Assembly: GCF_030145145.1 (NCBI RefSeq)
Contig: NZ_JAQYWD010000013.1
Location: forward strand, 61,636-125,635
DNA from: Desulfobacula sp.
GTDB taxonomy: Bacteria > Desulfobacterota > Desulfobacteria > Desulfobacterales > Desulfobacteraceae
Direction of reading: 5' to 3'
Length of the DNA stretch: 64,000 nt
Position numbers and translations under genes: made by a program. Below, one piece after another: positions 45,715-55,216 of this stretch (position 1 is the first letter of the stretch; each line of letters starts with the position of its first letter). The notes beneath the pieces are model-generated. The model saw nothing but the letters and a program-made list of their open reading frames with translations, searched no databases and had not been told where the DNA came from.

Positions 45715-46545
45715 ATGATGGAATCCAACGTTAAAGACTACTATAATTCAGACAATCTCAGACAGAATATTGAAACCGCATTCATCAAAGCCGGCAAACC
45801 CCCTGTTAACCTTGAATTGAGAGACCTTTCCCCCATTGATCAACTCCATACCGGCGGTGCCCGGGCCAGTCTGGACTTATTTAAAAAAATTCACCTGTCT
45901 TCCGATGCAGTGGTTCTTGATGCGGGTTGCGGGATTGGCGGTTCCGCCCGATTGCTTGCCCAGCAAGTTAACTGCAGGGTCATGGGCGTGGATCTGGCAG
46001 AGCGGTTTATCGAGGCGGCAACCTTTTTGACCCGGTGTACCCGGCTGGACCACATGGTTACGTTCCAACAGGGGTCAATTCTTGATCTGCCCTTTGAAGA
46101 CCATACGTTTGATGCTGTTTTATGCCAGCATATCCTCATGAATATTGAAGATAAATCAAAGGCGGTTAAAGAATTTTTCAGGGTCCTGAAACCCGAAGGA
46201 AAGCTGTTGTTACATGAAATTACCAGGGGGGACCATGATCGTCTCCTTTTTCCCGTTCCCTGGGCCGGTAAAGCTGACATATCCTTTCTTGAAACCTGGG
46301 AGAGCCTGTCCGCACTTTTTGAACGACAAGGCTTTGATATCCGATTTTCTTCCAATGAAACCCGCGCCGCATGGGGGTGGTGGGAAAAGGTCAAAGCAGT
46401 ATCTCAAAAAAAAGGCCCCCAACCCAATTTTATCGGCCCGGGTCTGATCTTTGGCAAAAATGCCAGCTCTTTCGGTAATAACATGCATACAAATTTTAAA
46501 AAAAATGCCATCTGTCTCATGGAAGCGGTGTTAGAAAAAAGCTGA
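45715..46545 (+). CDS. SAM-dependent methyltransferase (class I)
   Basis: This protein has 276 residues from ATG 45715 (or 45718). The frame is open to 45613, but the upstream part overlaps the regulator gene and a hairpin. It has the SAM-binding motif LDAGCGIGGSARLLA (about residue 65), an acidic VDLAE, and QGSILDLPFED, as in UbiE/sarcosine-type N- and C-methyltransferases. The substrate cannot be read. The ribosome site is poor. The gene is convergent with and overlaps by 15 bases the next minus-strand gene. Confidence 0.82.
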   Translation: MMESNVKDYYNSDNLRQNIETAFIKAGKPPVNLELRDLSPIDQLHTGGARASLDLFKKIHLSSDAVVLDAGCGIGGSARLLAQQVNCRVMGVDLAERFIEAATFLTRCTRLDHMVTFQQGSILDLPFEDHTFDAVLCQHILMNIEDKSKAVKEFFRVLKPEGKLLLHEITRGDHDRLLFPVPWAGKADISFLETWESLSALFERQGFDIRFSSNETRAAWGWWEKVKAVSQKKGPQPNFIGPGLIFGKNASSFGNNMHTNFKKNAICLMEAVLEKS

Positions 46546-47319
46546 AAAATGATCTTTAAATAAGGTTCCCGTCATCTGATCGATCAGATCCCTGACCTGC
46601 TCTCCTGCCCTTTCAATGGCCGTGTAGATGGCGGTGTCTGAGATGGAATGAATTGCCAGATCTTTCAGATGATGTTTGAAAAGCTGATCAATGGGGGCCT
46701 GGGACTTATCAAGGTATTTTTCTTCATCCTCTTTCAATCTTTCCGCCATTTTTGCCACCAATGCATCCATCTTTTGTTCGGTATCCTTCAGGGGGCTTAC
46801 AGTTTCAGCAAGGGTTTCGGATGTCATCTGATAGGATGTCTGATAGGTCATATCTGCCGCATACATGGAAACGGTGTCATAGCCTCCCATGGAAAGGGCT
46901 TTGTCAAGGGCGCCATCCATATCACCCCGGACCATTTCCGAAATAATGGCATCCATATCTCGCACAATCGCGTCTATGTCCTCAAGCTCCTGTTCACTCA
47001 ACTCACCGACCACGGAAAACGCAAAACGGCTCCCTGATGTCAAGGTGATGTCTCTTTGATGTTGAATGACGCTCCCCCTTCTTGAATCGGTTTGAAGGGT
47101 ACCGTTGCGGTTGTAAATGAAGGCATCAACCCCGGAATAGGAATGGGATGCCAATGTGACAAGATCACCTTCTTTGGTTTTTATGGTCAATCCGGCATCC
47201 AGGCGTTCCTGGGAACGGAAGGATTGTTTGTTTGCATCCATTGAAAATTGAGTGTCGGATACAACATTTTGCCGGGGTGATGCGCCTGACGATAAAGACG
47301 GATACGGTATACTGCTCAT
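46531..47319 (-). CDS. Uncharacterised protein
   Basis: This 262-residue protein has no recognised domain. The N-terminal 35 residues are Ser/Gln-rich and disordered-looking, followed by a beta-rich stretch (LTIKTKEGDLVTLASHSYSG) and then long amphipathic helices (SEQELEDIDAIVRDMDAIIS and onward) with coiled-coil potential. There is no signal peptide or membrane helix. AAGGAGA precedes ATG 47319. A perfect palindrome GGCAGATCTGCC lies upstream at 47374-47385. Function unknown. Confidence 0.75.
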   Translation of the reverse strand: MSSIPYPSLSSGASPRQNVVSDTQFSMDANKQSFRSQERLDAGLTIKTKEGDLVTLASHSYSGVDAFIYNRNGTLQTDSRRGSVIQHQRDITLTSGSRFAFSVVGELSEQELEDIDAIVRDMDAIISEMVRGDMDGALDKALSMGGYDTVSMYAADMTYQTSYQMTSETLAETVSPLKDTEQKMDALVAKMAERLKEDEEKYLDKSQAPIDQLFKHHLKDLAIHSISDTAIYTAIERAGEQVRDLIDQMTGTLFKDHFSAFF

Positions 47320-47462
47320 TTTATGTCTCCTTAACCCCTGGGGATATGGTCATCTTCCATGTAAAAGACTATCGGCAGATCTGCCATAAAAATTGATTCA
47401 GGCGGCCATCTTTTTTAACAAATTTGGTTTATTCACCCCTCATTTACTGATATAGATCTGAA

Positions 47463-48266
47463 ATGGATACGTTTGGATTTACAAAAAAAAAGTTTCTGTC
47501 GCTTTCCCGGGAAAACCAGCATAAGCATATCATCCGTTGGTTATCTGAATTTTATCAACAGCTAACCACCAATCGTGTCCAAAAAACCGCTTTAACCCTG
47601 TTTACACATCAATACACCGAAATCCTGATCTGGACGGGACGGATGCCCTTCGTTGCGCCGGACACCCATGGGACCCGGTTGTGGATGGAATGTATTTCAG
47701 ACAGAATCCACTACCACCGATCTGCTCTGGGCCACCCTGTCCGGGACTATGACTTGCTTGAAACGGTTCAGACAAACGATGGTTCAAGGCATCCGGATCA
47801 ACCCGATCTTGATTGCCATATCGCCCTGGACGGGTTAAGAAGCCTTTTTAATGTAGGGTCCATTTTCAGGACCTGTGAAGCGGCCGGATTTAGCTCCGTT
47901 ATCCTGGGCAACACCCCGGGAAAAGAACATCCAGGGGTCCAAAAAACCGCCATGGGAGCCCATAAATGGGTTAAACAGGAAAAGGTAACCGATCTTGCCC
48001 AAACCCTGCTTGAAAAAAAAGACAACGGGTTTCACATCATTGGCATTGAGACCATTAAAGAAGCCCGCCCTTTTTTCGAAGGATCATGGCAAAAGAAAAC
48101 CATTGTTGTTTTCGGGAATGAAGAATATGGGATCTCATCCCATGTCATGGAAACCTGTGACGATTTTGTTTATATCCCGATGTTTGGCAAAAAAAATTCC
48201 ATCAATGTTGCCAACGCCGTCTCTGTTATCTGTTTTCAGGTGGCCAGCAAATTGTGCGGCAAGTGA
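47463..48266 (+). CDS. SpoU/TrmH-family RNA 2'-O-methyltransferase
   Basis: This 267-residue protein has a SPOUT C-terminal domain (about 120-265) with the three SpoU motifs: LRSLFNVGSIFRTCEAAGF, VVFGNEEYGIS and PMFGKKNSINVANAVS. The N-terminal 110 residues are not the usual L30e-like SpoU_sub_bind domain and are unassigned. It likely methylates a ribose in tRNA or rRNA using SAM. The ribosome site is weak. The adjacent ApbE gene follows after about 75 bases. Confidence 0.88.
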   Translation: MDTFGFTKKKFLSLSRENQHKHIIRWLSEFYQQLTTNRVQKTALTLFTHQYTEILIWTGRMPFVAPDTHGTRLWMECISDRIHYHRSALGHPVRDYDLLETVQTNDGSRHPDQPDLDCHIALDGLRSLFNVGSIFRTCEAAGFSSVILGNTPGKEHPGVQKTAMGAHKWVKQEKVTDLAQTLLEKKDNGFHIIGIETIKEARPFFEGSWQKKTIVVFGNEEYGISSHVMETCDDFVYIPMFGKKNSINVANAVSVICFQVASKLCGK

Positions 48267-48339
48267 GCACATTCCCAGACAATATGGCGTTACACACCCG
48301 GGTTCTATCATACATAAAAAACCAAAGGACACCTTGCAT

Positions 48340-49371
48340 ATGAACGGTTATAAAATTATTATTTTTTTCGCAACCCTCTCTTTTTTTTGTTTTGACGCCA
48401 CTGGATTTGCATTTACATCCGGCACTCAGCACATCCTGTCCGGTAAAACCATGGGGACATTTTACACCATCAAATTTATCTCCCGCAACAAAGAATCTCT
48501 GTCGTTATGGAAGCGCAAGGTGGACATCCGCCTGAAAGAAATCAACAAGCGACTGTCCATGTATGATCCAAAAAGTGACCTGTCTGTTTTTAACCATCAT
48601 GAGATTGAAAAACCGATCCACATTTCCGCTGATTTTTCTGCCATCCTGTCAACGGCAAAAAAATTATACCAACTGACAGACGGTTCCTGGGACGGGACGG
48701 TGAAACCCCTGGTCGATCTGTGGGGATTTGGAACAAAAAAAGCCACAGACCGTGTTCCCGAACTTGACACCATAACCCTGGCCCTGTCAAAAACCGGATT
48801 TCACTTTATCGACATCCATGGACCCCATACCCTTCTGAAACGTCAAGCGGTTACCCTGGACCTGGGTTCCATTGCCAAAGGATATGGGGTAGACACCATT
48901 GCCGCCCTTTTTACCGCTGGGGGCATCCATGATGTTCTCGTGGAAATAGGCGGAGAGCTCTATGCTTCTGGCAAAAATAAAAAAGGCGACCCATGGTCGA
49001 TTGGCATCAGCAGGCCCGACAAACGGTATGCAAACCAAACCGTATACAAAATTATCCGTCTGAGTAACCAGGCCATTGCCACCAGTGGAAATTACAGAAA
49101 TTTTTTTGAAATAAACGGTAAAACCTTCTCCCATATTATTGATCCAAAAACAGGATTCCCGGTGGACAATCACGTTGTTTCCGCTTCGGTCATCTCCAAA
49201 GACTGCACGTTTGCTGACGGCCTTGCCACAGCCCTGATGGTCATGGATGTGCACAAGGGCATCCAGCTGGTTAACCGTCTTGAGAACACCGAATGCCTGA
49301 TCATCCAGGACAAAGATCAAACCCTTGTCACCCACACGTCTGACAATTTTGACGGGTTTATTGTCAAATAA
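48340..49371 (+). CDS. apbE: FAD:protein FMN transferase ApbE
   Basis: This 343-residue protein has an N-terminal signal peptide (hydrophobic residues about 5-22). ApbE-family motifs are GKTMGTFYTIKF, LDLGSIAKGYGVD, VEIGGELYASG, ATSGNYRNFF, and HIIDPKTGFPV with FADGLATALMVM near the C-terminus. It covalently attaches FMN to Thr residues of NqrB/RnfG-type subunits on the periplasmic face. ATG 48340 is chosen for the signal peptide and AAAGGAC upstream; the longer open frame from 47995 overlaps the methylase gene. No Rnf or Nqr genes are in the window. Confidence 0.93.
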   Translation: MNGYKIIIFFATLSFFCFDATGFAFTSGTQHILSGKTMGTFYTIKFISRNKESLSLWKRKVDIRLKEINKRLSMYDPKSDLSVFNHHEIEKPIHISADFSAILSTAKKLYQLTDGSWDGTVKPLVDLWGFGTKKATDRVPELDTITLALSKTGFHFIDIHGPHTLLKRQAVTLDLGSIAKGYGVDTIAALFTAGGIHDVLVEIGGELYASGKNKKGDPWSIGISRPDKRYANQTVYKIIRLSNQAIATSGNYRNFFEINGKTFSHIIDPKTGFPVDNHVVSASVISKDCTFADGLATALMVMDVHKGIQLVNRLENTECLIIQDKDQTLVTHTSDNFDGFIVK

Positions 49372-49382
49372 GTCCTTGGGAC

Positions 49383-50303
49383 TTACCGGTGATATTTCGA
49401 CCCCTGAAACGTGTTTCTTCGTTCAAGGGTATGCTGGATCATATTAAAGGTTTCCCGGTATCGACCGGCCCACAAAGGGGCCCTTAATTCATCTGCGTGG
49501 GGATCGCCTGTGATGCGCTGGATAATCATGTGATCCGGCAGCAATTCCAGAAAATCGCACACCATCTCCACGTATTCTGTCTGTTCCATTGGGATATAGT
49601 CACCGTTTTTCCACAATTTGTCCAGAAGGGTCCCTTTGATAACATACAGCAGATGAATTTTCACGCCGTTAATGCCGCTGTCCGCCAATATTTTTGCTGT
49701 TTCCAGCATCATTTTTTTATCTTCTCCCGGAAGCCCCAGGATAACATGGGTGCAGATATTGATTCCCCTGCCCCGGGTTAATTGAACCGCTGTGGAAAAG
49801 TCTTTAAAGGTATGTCCCCTGTTGATGAATCGCAGGGTGTCATCATGCGCGGATTGAAGACCGTACTCAAGCCAGACCAGGTACTCTTTTGTGTAAGATT
49901 CTATCAACGCCAGCTTTTCCATATCGATGCAGTCGGGTCGCGTTCCAATGGCCATGCCCACCATGCCCTCACAGGCCAGGGCCTGATCATACAATTGTTT
50001 CATGTGCGCACAGGTGGCGTAGGTGTTTGAATAGGATTGAAAATACGCCATAAATTTTTTGGCCTTATATTTTTTCATCATGGCGATTTTACCGGTCTGG
50101 ATCTGCTCCTTTATGGAAACCCCCCGGGCAAACAGACCGGAACCAGACCCCTTGGTATTGCAATAAATACACCCTTTCCGGGAAATTGAACCATCCCGGT
50201 TGGGGCAGGACAGCCCCGCATCAATGGTGATTTTCTGTACCCGTTGACCAAACAATTCTCTCAAATAAGTATTATAATCCGAATACCGCTTTTTTTTCTC
50301 CAT
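49383..50303 (-). CDS. Radical SAM protein, YhcC/TIGR01212 type
   Basis: This 306-residue protein has the radical SAM cluster motif in the YhcC-type form GLSCPNRDGSISRKGCIYCN (Cys spacing longer than the classical CxxxCxxC). TIM-barrel features GTRPDC, WLEYGLQSAHD and HVILGLPGEDKK follow. Function of this family is not established; related Elp3-like enzymes act on tRNA. It is convergent with apbE. Confidence 0.9.
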   Translation of the reverse strand: MEKKKRYSDYNTYLRELFGQRVQKITIDAGLSCPNRDGSISRKGCIYCNTKGSGSGLFARGVSIKEQIQTGKIAMMKKYKAKKFMAYFQSYSNTYATCAHMKQLYDQALACEGMVGMAIGTRPDCIDMEKLALIESYTKEYLVWLEYGLQSAHDDTLRFINRGHTFKDFSTAVQLTRGRGINICTHVILGLPGEDKKMMLETAKILADSGINGVKIHLLYVIKGTLLDKLWKNGDYIPMEQTEYVEMVCDFLELLPDHMIIQRITGDPHADELRAPLWAGRYRETFNMIQHTLERRNTFQGSKYHR

Positions 50304-50498
50304 TCAACACCCATCCCCTGTTCATCCGTTTTCCCACAGTCTCTTTTAATTCTTTATATGAAATTAGTGGGATATGAGTTCTGAGTAATGAGAACCAACT
50401 TGTTAATGCTGCTTCCCTCAATACCCAATACTCATAACTCATTTCTTTCATCCTTTGTTGTGCCCGTCAGGGCATGGCAGTTATTGTGGTATTTGTCC

Positions 50499-51212
50499 TC
50501 AAATCCCGTCATGAAAATTTTTAGAGACCGCAACAATTTCCCGGGCCAGGATTTCAGCAGCATCTATCATATCAAAGGGAAGATGGCAACCAAGCATACT
50601 GAGCTCTGTGCAGGCGATGAGAATAGGCTCCCCCCCGGCCGAATGAAGGTGTCCACAAATTTCCACATATTGGTTCACCACTTCCCCGGACGTGTTACCC
50701 GTTTTAATGTCCCTGATGATGTTAAGCAGTCTCTCCTGGAATTTCCGGGCAGGGTAGACGACGGCGATGCCATTGTCATGGAATCGGTTTTCGTACAGCC
50801 CGGTCATCAGGACTGCTGTTGAAGCCAGTACACCGATTTTACGGCAGTCGGGTTTATGCGTTTTTACATGGGTAACAACAAGATCAATGAGGTTCATCAC
50901 CGGTATGTTGACGGCACTGGAAACGGCGTCATAATAACTATGGGCCGTATTACAGGGAATCGCGAGAAAATCCGCCCCCCAGGATTCAAGACGGCGGGCC
51001 ATATCCACCAGACAAGGCACCGGGTCTTCCCCATTTCCTTTAATAATGGCATTGATTCTGGATGGCACCTTGGGATTGTTATCAATAATACATCTGATAT
51101 GATCCTTATCATCCAATGCCGGTGTCAGCCGGAGAATCCGCTGCATCAGGTCAATGGTGGCACCGGGACCCATGCCGCCAAGGATTCCCGGAACCTTTTC
51201 TTTTTTTGTCAT
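50499..51212 (-). CDS. Aspartate/glutamate racemase family protein
   Basis: This protein has 237 residues from ATG 51212. The cofactor-independent racemase fold shows the two catalytic Cys in AIPCNTAH (about residue 82) and LIACTELSMLG (about 193), and the N-terminal GILGGMGPGAT. It would interconvert L- and D-aspartate or glutamate. It is adjacent to, and on the same strand as, the D-cysteine desulfhydrase gene, pointing to D-amino-acid metabolism. The gap is 40 bases. Confidence 0.9.
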   Translation of the reverse strand: MTKKEKVPGILGGMGPGATIDLMQRILRLTPALDDKDHIRCIIDNNPKVPSRINAIIKGNGEDPVPCLVDMARRLESWGADFLAIPCNTAHSYYDAVSSAVNIPVMNLIDLVVTHVKTHKPDCRKIGVLASTAVLMTGLYENRFHDNGIAVVYPARKFQERLLNIIRDIKTGNTSGEVVNQYVEICGHLHSAGGEPILIACTELSMLGCHLPFDMIDAAEILAREIVAVSKNFHDGI

Positions 51213-51252
51213 ACAGGTCACCCGCTATCTGTCAGCAAAACAGCCCCCTGCT

Positions 51253-52251
51253 TTATCTGAAGGTGTCCAGATAGGCATAAAGCGCCGGAGATCCGCCCGT
51301 GTGAACAAACAAAATATTTGATCCTTTTTTAAAGTGGCCTTTTCGAATCAGGTCAATGAGACCGGCAGCGGCCTTGCCCGAATAAACGGGATCCAGAAGA
51401 ATGGCTTCGTTTTGAGCGAAAAGGTTGACGGCTTTCACCATATCCTCTGTGGGAAGGGAATACCCCGGTCCCACATACTGGTCAAAACAAACGATATCCT
51501 CTCGTTTTATCCTGTCCCCCAGGCCAAGTTTTTCTGCTGTTTTTACAGCCAGGTCAAATACCAGGCCTTCCTGGGCCTCTTTTCCCCTGGAGACATTCAT
51601 CCCGCTGATGGGGATGCCCCCATTGACGCCCGTCATACCCACAACCAGGCCGGCATGGGTGCCGGCAGATCCGGAAGGAACGACCATATGATCAATGGGT
51701 AACCGCATCTCATTTAGCTGGGCCATGATCTCTTCTGCGCACACAGCATATCCGAGGGCACCGATGTCATTGGAGGCTCCCACCGGGATCAGATAGGGGA
51801 TTTTCCCGGCGGATGTAAGCTCTGCCGCTTTTTTTTCCATTTGGGCCATCATATCGGAACCGGCTGTCACAACCGTGATACTCTTAACCCCCAGCAGCTC
51901 GAAAAGAAAATTATTCCCGCTGGCATCTTTCTTATAAGAACCCTTTACCCGTTCTTCAAGGATAAGATGACACGCCAACCCTTCTTTTGCAGACCAGGCC
52001 GCAGTAAGGCGGGCGTGATTTGACTGAATCGCCCCACAGGTGACAATGGTGTCGGCACCCTTTTCCAGGGCATCGGCAATGCAGAACTCAAGTTTTCTGG
52101 TTTTATTCCCACCGGCTGCACCGGGAAGCAGGTCATCTCGTTTAACATAGAGGGTTACCTCTCCCCCCATCACCTTGCTCAGTGAGGGCATCGCTTCAAT
52201 GGGGGTTGGACCCTGAAGATAGTGTCGTCTAGGAAATTTTGTAAAATTCAT
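51253..52251 (-). CDS. dcyD: D-cysteine desulfhydrase / ACC deaminase-family PLP enzyme
   Basis: This 332-residue fold-type II PLP enzyme has a PLP-lysine in AGGNKTRKLE (about residue 51), CGAIQSNHAR, the phosphate-cradle-like VPSGSAGTHAG, and HTGGSPALYAY at the C-terminus. These are as in D-cysteine desulfhydrases, which convert D-cysteine to pyruvate, sulfide and ammonia. ACC deaminase is the main alternative, since the families share the fold. It is the first gene of a two-gene minus-strand unit with the racemase. Confidence 0.88.
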   Translation of the reverse strand: MNFTKFPRRHYLQGPTPIEAMPSLSKVMGGEVTLYVKRDDLLPGAAGGNKTRKLEFCIADALEKGADTIVTCGAIQSNHARLTAAWSAKEGLACHLILEERVKGSYKKDASGNNFLFELLGVKSITVVTAGSDMMAQMEKKAAELTSAGKIPYLIPVGASNDIGALGYAVCAEEIMAQLNEMRLPIDHMVVPSGSAGTHAGLVVGMTGVNGGIPISGMNVSRGKEAQEGLVFDLAVKTAEKLGLGDRIKREDIVCFDQYVGPGYSLPTEDMVKAVNLFAQNEAILLDPVYSGKAAAGLIDLIRKGHFKKGSNILFVHTGGSPALYAYLDTFR

Positions 52252-52605
52252 TTTGTATCCTTCTCGCTTGAGGTGTCATTTTTGTTAAAACTGCCGTCTT
52301 GCTGATCATAAACCTGACCTCCTGTTTGCACGTACCCAGGTATCAGGTTTTAAGGTTGATTTGCATACTTGATGATGGTCAATATTCAACAACAAAACCA
52401 CTCTACAGGCATCAAAATAAGGGTGTCAATTCTTTTTTCTCCTCAACATCAATCGTACGCCTGCCGTTGTCCGGCAATTTTCATTTAATGGAATTGCTGA
52501 CCATGGTCCATTCCGGTTGACAGGTTACAGGGCAACCTGATACACCGGAAAAAAGCGGCCATCAAAACACAACCGAAACAGAACAACCACAAACTGGAGA
52601 AATCA
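52252..52605. other. Divergent intergenic region upstream of M42 peptidase
   Basis: No gene is apparent. It contains an inverted repeat AAACCTGA (52310-52317) / TCAGGTTT (52343-52350) and a small hairpin CAGGTT...AACCTG near 52522-52540. It probably holds promoters for dcyD and the peptidase; no clear -35/-10 pair was found. Confidence 0.4.
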
Positions 52606-53673
52606 TTGAACGTATTAAAAATAATAGAAAAACTTTCAAATACCCCGGGGGTTTCCGGGTTTGAAGACGAGGTCATTCAAGCTGCCCGGACGTATATGCC
52701 GGAGAACTTTGACATTACAGAAGACCGGATCAGGAATCTTTTTATCCACTGCCCTAGCCCGGGAAAAGACCTGCCCAGGGTTATGCTGGATGCCCACTCA
52801 GATGAAGTCGGGTTTATGATCCAGTCCGTCACCACCAGCGGCACCCTTAAATTTCTGGCCCTGGGCGGATGGAATCCCCAGTCCCTGGGTGCCCATGCCG
52901 TGCGAATCCGCAATACCCGAGGTCAATGGATAAAGGGGATTGTGGCCTCTAAACCCACCCACTTTTTGACCCAGGAAGACCGCAACACACCCGTGGGTCT
53001 TTCCAACATGGTCATAGACGTCGGGGCCACCTCACAACAGGAGGTGATCGACCACTTTCACATCCGGATCGGAGCACCGGTTGTTCCGGATGTGGTGTTC
53101 ACCCACGACGCGGAAAATGACCTGATCTTTGGCAAGGCCTTTGACGACAGGCTGGGATGCGCGGCCCTTCTGGAAGTGATGAAACATCATATCAAACGAG
53201 ACCAGCCGCTGGATGTCGTGGGGGTTTTGTCATCCCAGGAAGAGCTGGGGTTAAGGGGGGCAACGGTTTCAGTCAGACGAATCAATCCGGATATCGCCAT
53301 TGTGCTTGAAGGCACGCCAGCCGACGACACCTTCAACGGCAATGAGGCGATCCAGGCAGGGTTAAAAAAAGGCCCCCAGATCCGCCATATGGATAAATCC
53401 GTCGTGTCAAACCCACGGTTTGTAAAATTTGCCATCGACATCGCCGAAACGTACAAGATTCCTTTCCAGGAGGCTGTCCGGTCCAGTGGCGGGACCAACG
53501 CCGGTGTCATCACCCTTCATGACAGAAGCATTCCCACCATCACCCTGGGCATTCCGGTACGATACATTCATTCCCACCACTGCATTGCCGCCCTGTCAGA
53601 TGTCAATCATACCATCAAATGGTGCAGTGAAATTCTAAATAACCTTAACAGGGATATCATTGAAAGCTTCTAA
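52606..53673 (+). CDS. M42-family metallo-aminopeptidase
   Basis: This 355-residue protein of the FrvX/PepA M42 family starts at TTG 52606 (GGAG 7 bases upstream; no ATG fits). Metal and catalytic residues are visible: His and Asp in DAHSDEVG (about 67), Asp in GKAFDDRLG, Glu pair in SQEELG, acidic in VLEGTPAD, and His in YIHSHH. It likely forms a large tetrahedral aminopeptidase or deblocking enzyme. It precedes the COG2403 GTPase and carbamate kinase genes, separated by a palindromic repeat. Confidence 0.92.
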   Translation: MNVLKIIEKLSNTPGVSGFEDEVIQAARTYMPENFDITEDRIRNLFIHCPSPGKDLPRVMLDAHSDEVGFMIQSVTTSGTLKFLALGGWNPQSLGAHAVRIRNTRGQWIKGIVASKPTHFLTQEDRNTPVGLSNMVIDVGATSQQEVIDHFHIRIGAPVVPDVVFTHDAENDLIFGKAFDDRLGCAALLEVMKHHIKRDQPLDVVGVLSSQEELGLRGATVSVRRINPDIAIVLEGTPADDTFNGNEAIQAGLKKGPQIRHMDKSVVSNPRFVKFAIDIAETYKIPFQEAVRSSGGTNAGVITLHDRSIPTITLGIPVRYIHSHHCIAALSDVNHTIKWCSEILNNLNRDIIESF

Positions 53674-53683
53674 AGGGTTTTAG

Positions 53684-53820
53684 TGCCTGACCGAAAACCT
53701 GAAAATTTTTCCGAGTACAAGGCGGGCGATAATTTTAACCGGAGGAATACATTCAGTATTTTGAGGATTAAAATTTGAGTCCAACGCAGTAATCGGGGAA
53801 ATTGGCGGTTTTCGGTCGGG
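53684..53820. repeat. Palindromic intergenic repeat family 2, divergent copy C
   Basis: Inverted termini CTGACCGAAAACC (from 53687) and GGTTTTCGGTCGGG (to 53820) flank blocks that follow the order seen in copies A and B: ACAAGGCG, AACCGGAG, a TAC...GTA centre, TTGAGGAT, and CCAACGCAG. Sequence between the blocks differs. It lies just after the M42 stop codon. Confidence 0.7.
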
Positions 53821-53833
53821 TACTATTTAGTGC

Positions 53834-53862
53834 TTGACGCTTAGACAGCATCATTTTAAAAT
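53834..53862 (+). promoter_or_regulatory. Sigma70-type promoter
   Basis: TTGACG (53834-53839), exactly 17 bases, TAAAAT (53857-53862); the expected start of transcription is about 53869, 18 bases before the start codon at 53887. It should drive the COG2403-carbamate kinase pair. Confidence 0.75.
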
Positions 53863-53886
53863 AAGACAGATTCAGGAGGGACTGCT

Positions 53887-55206
53887 ATGGTAGAAAACGT
53901 AATCATCATGGGCGCTGCTGGGCGCGACTTTCATAATTTCAATGTGTATTTCAGGAACAACCAAAGATACAATGTCATCGCCTTTACTGCGGCCCAGATT
54001 CCCAATATCGAAAACCGGCGGTACCCACCGAATTTAGCCGGCAGCCATTATCCCCAGGGAATCCCCATCCATCCGGAAACGGATCTTGTCGGCCTGATCA
54101 AACAACACAAGGTCGACATGGTCTCCTTTTCCTACAGCGATATCCACCACACACAAGTGATGCACAAATGTTCCATGGTGAATGCCGCAGGTGCCGACTT
54201 CGTCATGATTGCAGCCCCCTATACCATGTTGAAATCAAACAAAAAAGTTGTTTCCGTCTGTGCTGTCAGGACCGGATGCGGAAAATCCCAGGTCAGCCGG
54301 GAAATTTACCGGATATTGACAAAAATGGGGAAAAAATCAATCCTGGTCCGCCACCCCATGCCCTATGGCGACCTGCAGCGGGAAGCGGTTCAACGGTATG
54401 CTGACGTTGCCGACTTTGACATCCACCACTGCACCATTGAAGAGCGGGAGGAGTACGAACCGGTCATTGAGATGGGGGCAGTAATTTACGCCGGCATCGA
54501 CTATGAAAAAATTTTAAGGGAAGCGGAAAAGGAGGCGGAGATCATTATATGGGATGGCGGGAACAATGATACGCCGTTCTTCCATCCTGACCTGAGCATT
54601 GTGCTGTTCGACCCCCACCGCGCCGGACATGAACGATCTTACCACCCCGGAGAGACCAACATGCTCATGGCGGATATCGCTGTGATCAACAAGGTGGACA
54701 CGGCAAACCCGGAAAAAATCCAGGAAATTCGGAACACCATTGAAACACACAACCCCAAAGCCGTTATCCTCCAGGCAGATTCAGTGATCACTGCGGAAGA
54801 CCCGGATTGCATCAAAGGAAAACGGGTGCTGGTAGTGGAAGACGGCCCCACCCTGACCCATGGCGGGATGCGATTCGGTGCCGGCACCCTCGCAGCAAAG
54901 CGGTTCGGCGCAGCAAAAATCGTGGATCCGAGGCCCTGGCTTTCCGGGACCTTCAAAGACCTCTTCAATACCTACCCGGACATCGGCCTCCTGCTCCCGG
55001 CGGCAGGATACAGCACCCAGCAGATTTCCGACATGGAACAGACCATCAACAACGTGGATTGCGATCTTGTGATCCTTGGAACCACCAGTGATTTGACCCG
55101 GTTCATTTCCATCGACAAACCCACCGTCCGTATTCGATACGAGTATAAGGATCATGGGCTTCCGTCACTGGAGACGGAAATCGCCCGGCACATGGACCTA
55201 TGGTGA
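53887..55206 (+). CDS. COG2403 GTPase, cyclic 2,3-diphosphoglycerate synthetase-like
   Basis: This 439-residue protein has an N-terminal Rossmann-like region (IIMGAAGRDFHNFNVYF), a P-loop CAVRTGCGKSQ (about residues 125-135), a NKVD-type specificity motif (VINKVDTANP) and a C-terminal glycine-rich GAGTLAAKRFGAA. The family is usually annotated as cyclic 2,3-diphosphoglycerate synthetase after the archaeal enzyme, but bacterial members lack demonstrated function. It is paired with carbamate kinase 10 bases downstream. GGAGGG precedes ATG 53887. Confidence 0.85.
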   Translation: MVENVIIMGAAGRDFHNFNVYFRNNQRYNVIAFTAAQIPNIENRRYPPNLAGSHYPQGIPIHPETDLVGLIKQHKVDMVSFSYSDIHHTQVMHKCSMVNAAGADFVMIAAPYTMLKSNKKVVSVCAVRTGCGKSQVSREIYRILTKMGKKSILVRHPMPYGDLQREAVQRYADVADFDIHHCTIEEREEYEPVIEMGAVIYAGIDYEKILREAEKEAEIIIWDGGNNDTPFFHPDLSIVLFDPHRAGHERSYHPGETNMLMADIAVINKVDTANPEKIQEIRNTIETHNPKAVILQADSVITAEDPDCIKGKRVLVVEDGPTLTHGGMRFGAGTLAAKRFGAAKIVDPRPWLSGTFKDLFNTYPDIGLLLPAAGYSTQQISDMEQTINNVDCDLVILGTTSDLTRFISIDKPTVRIRYEYKDHGLPSLETEIARHMDLW

Positions 55207-55216
55207 AAAATGACGT

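Noticed and set aside
47995..48339. Upstream extension of the ApbE frame
   Set aside because: It overlaps the SpoU methylase gene; the signal peptide begins at 48340.
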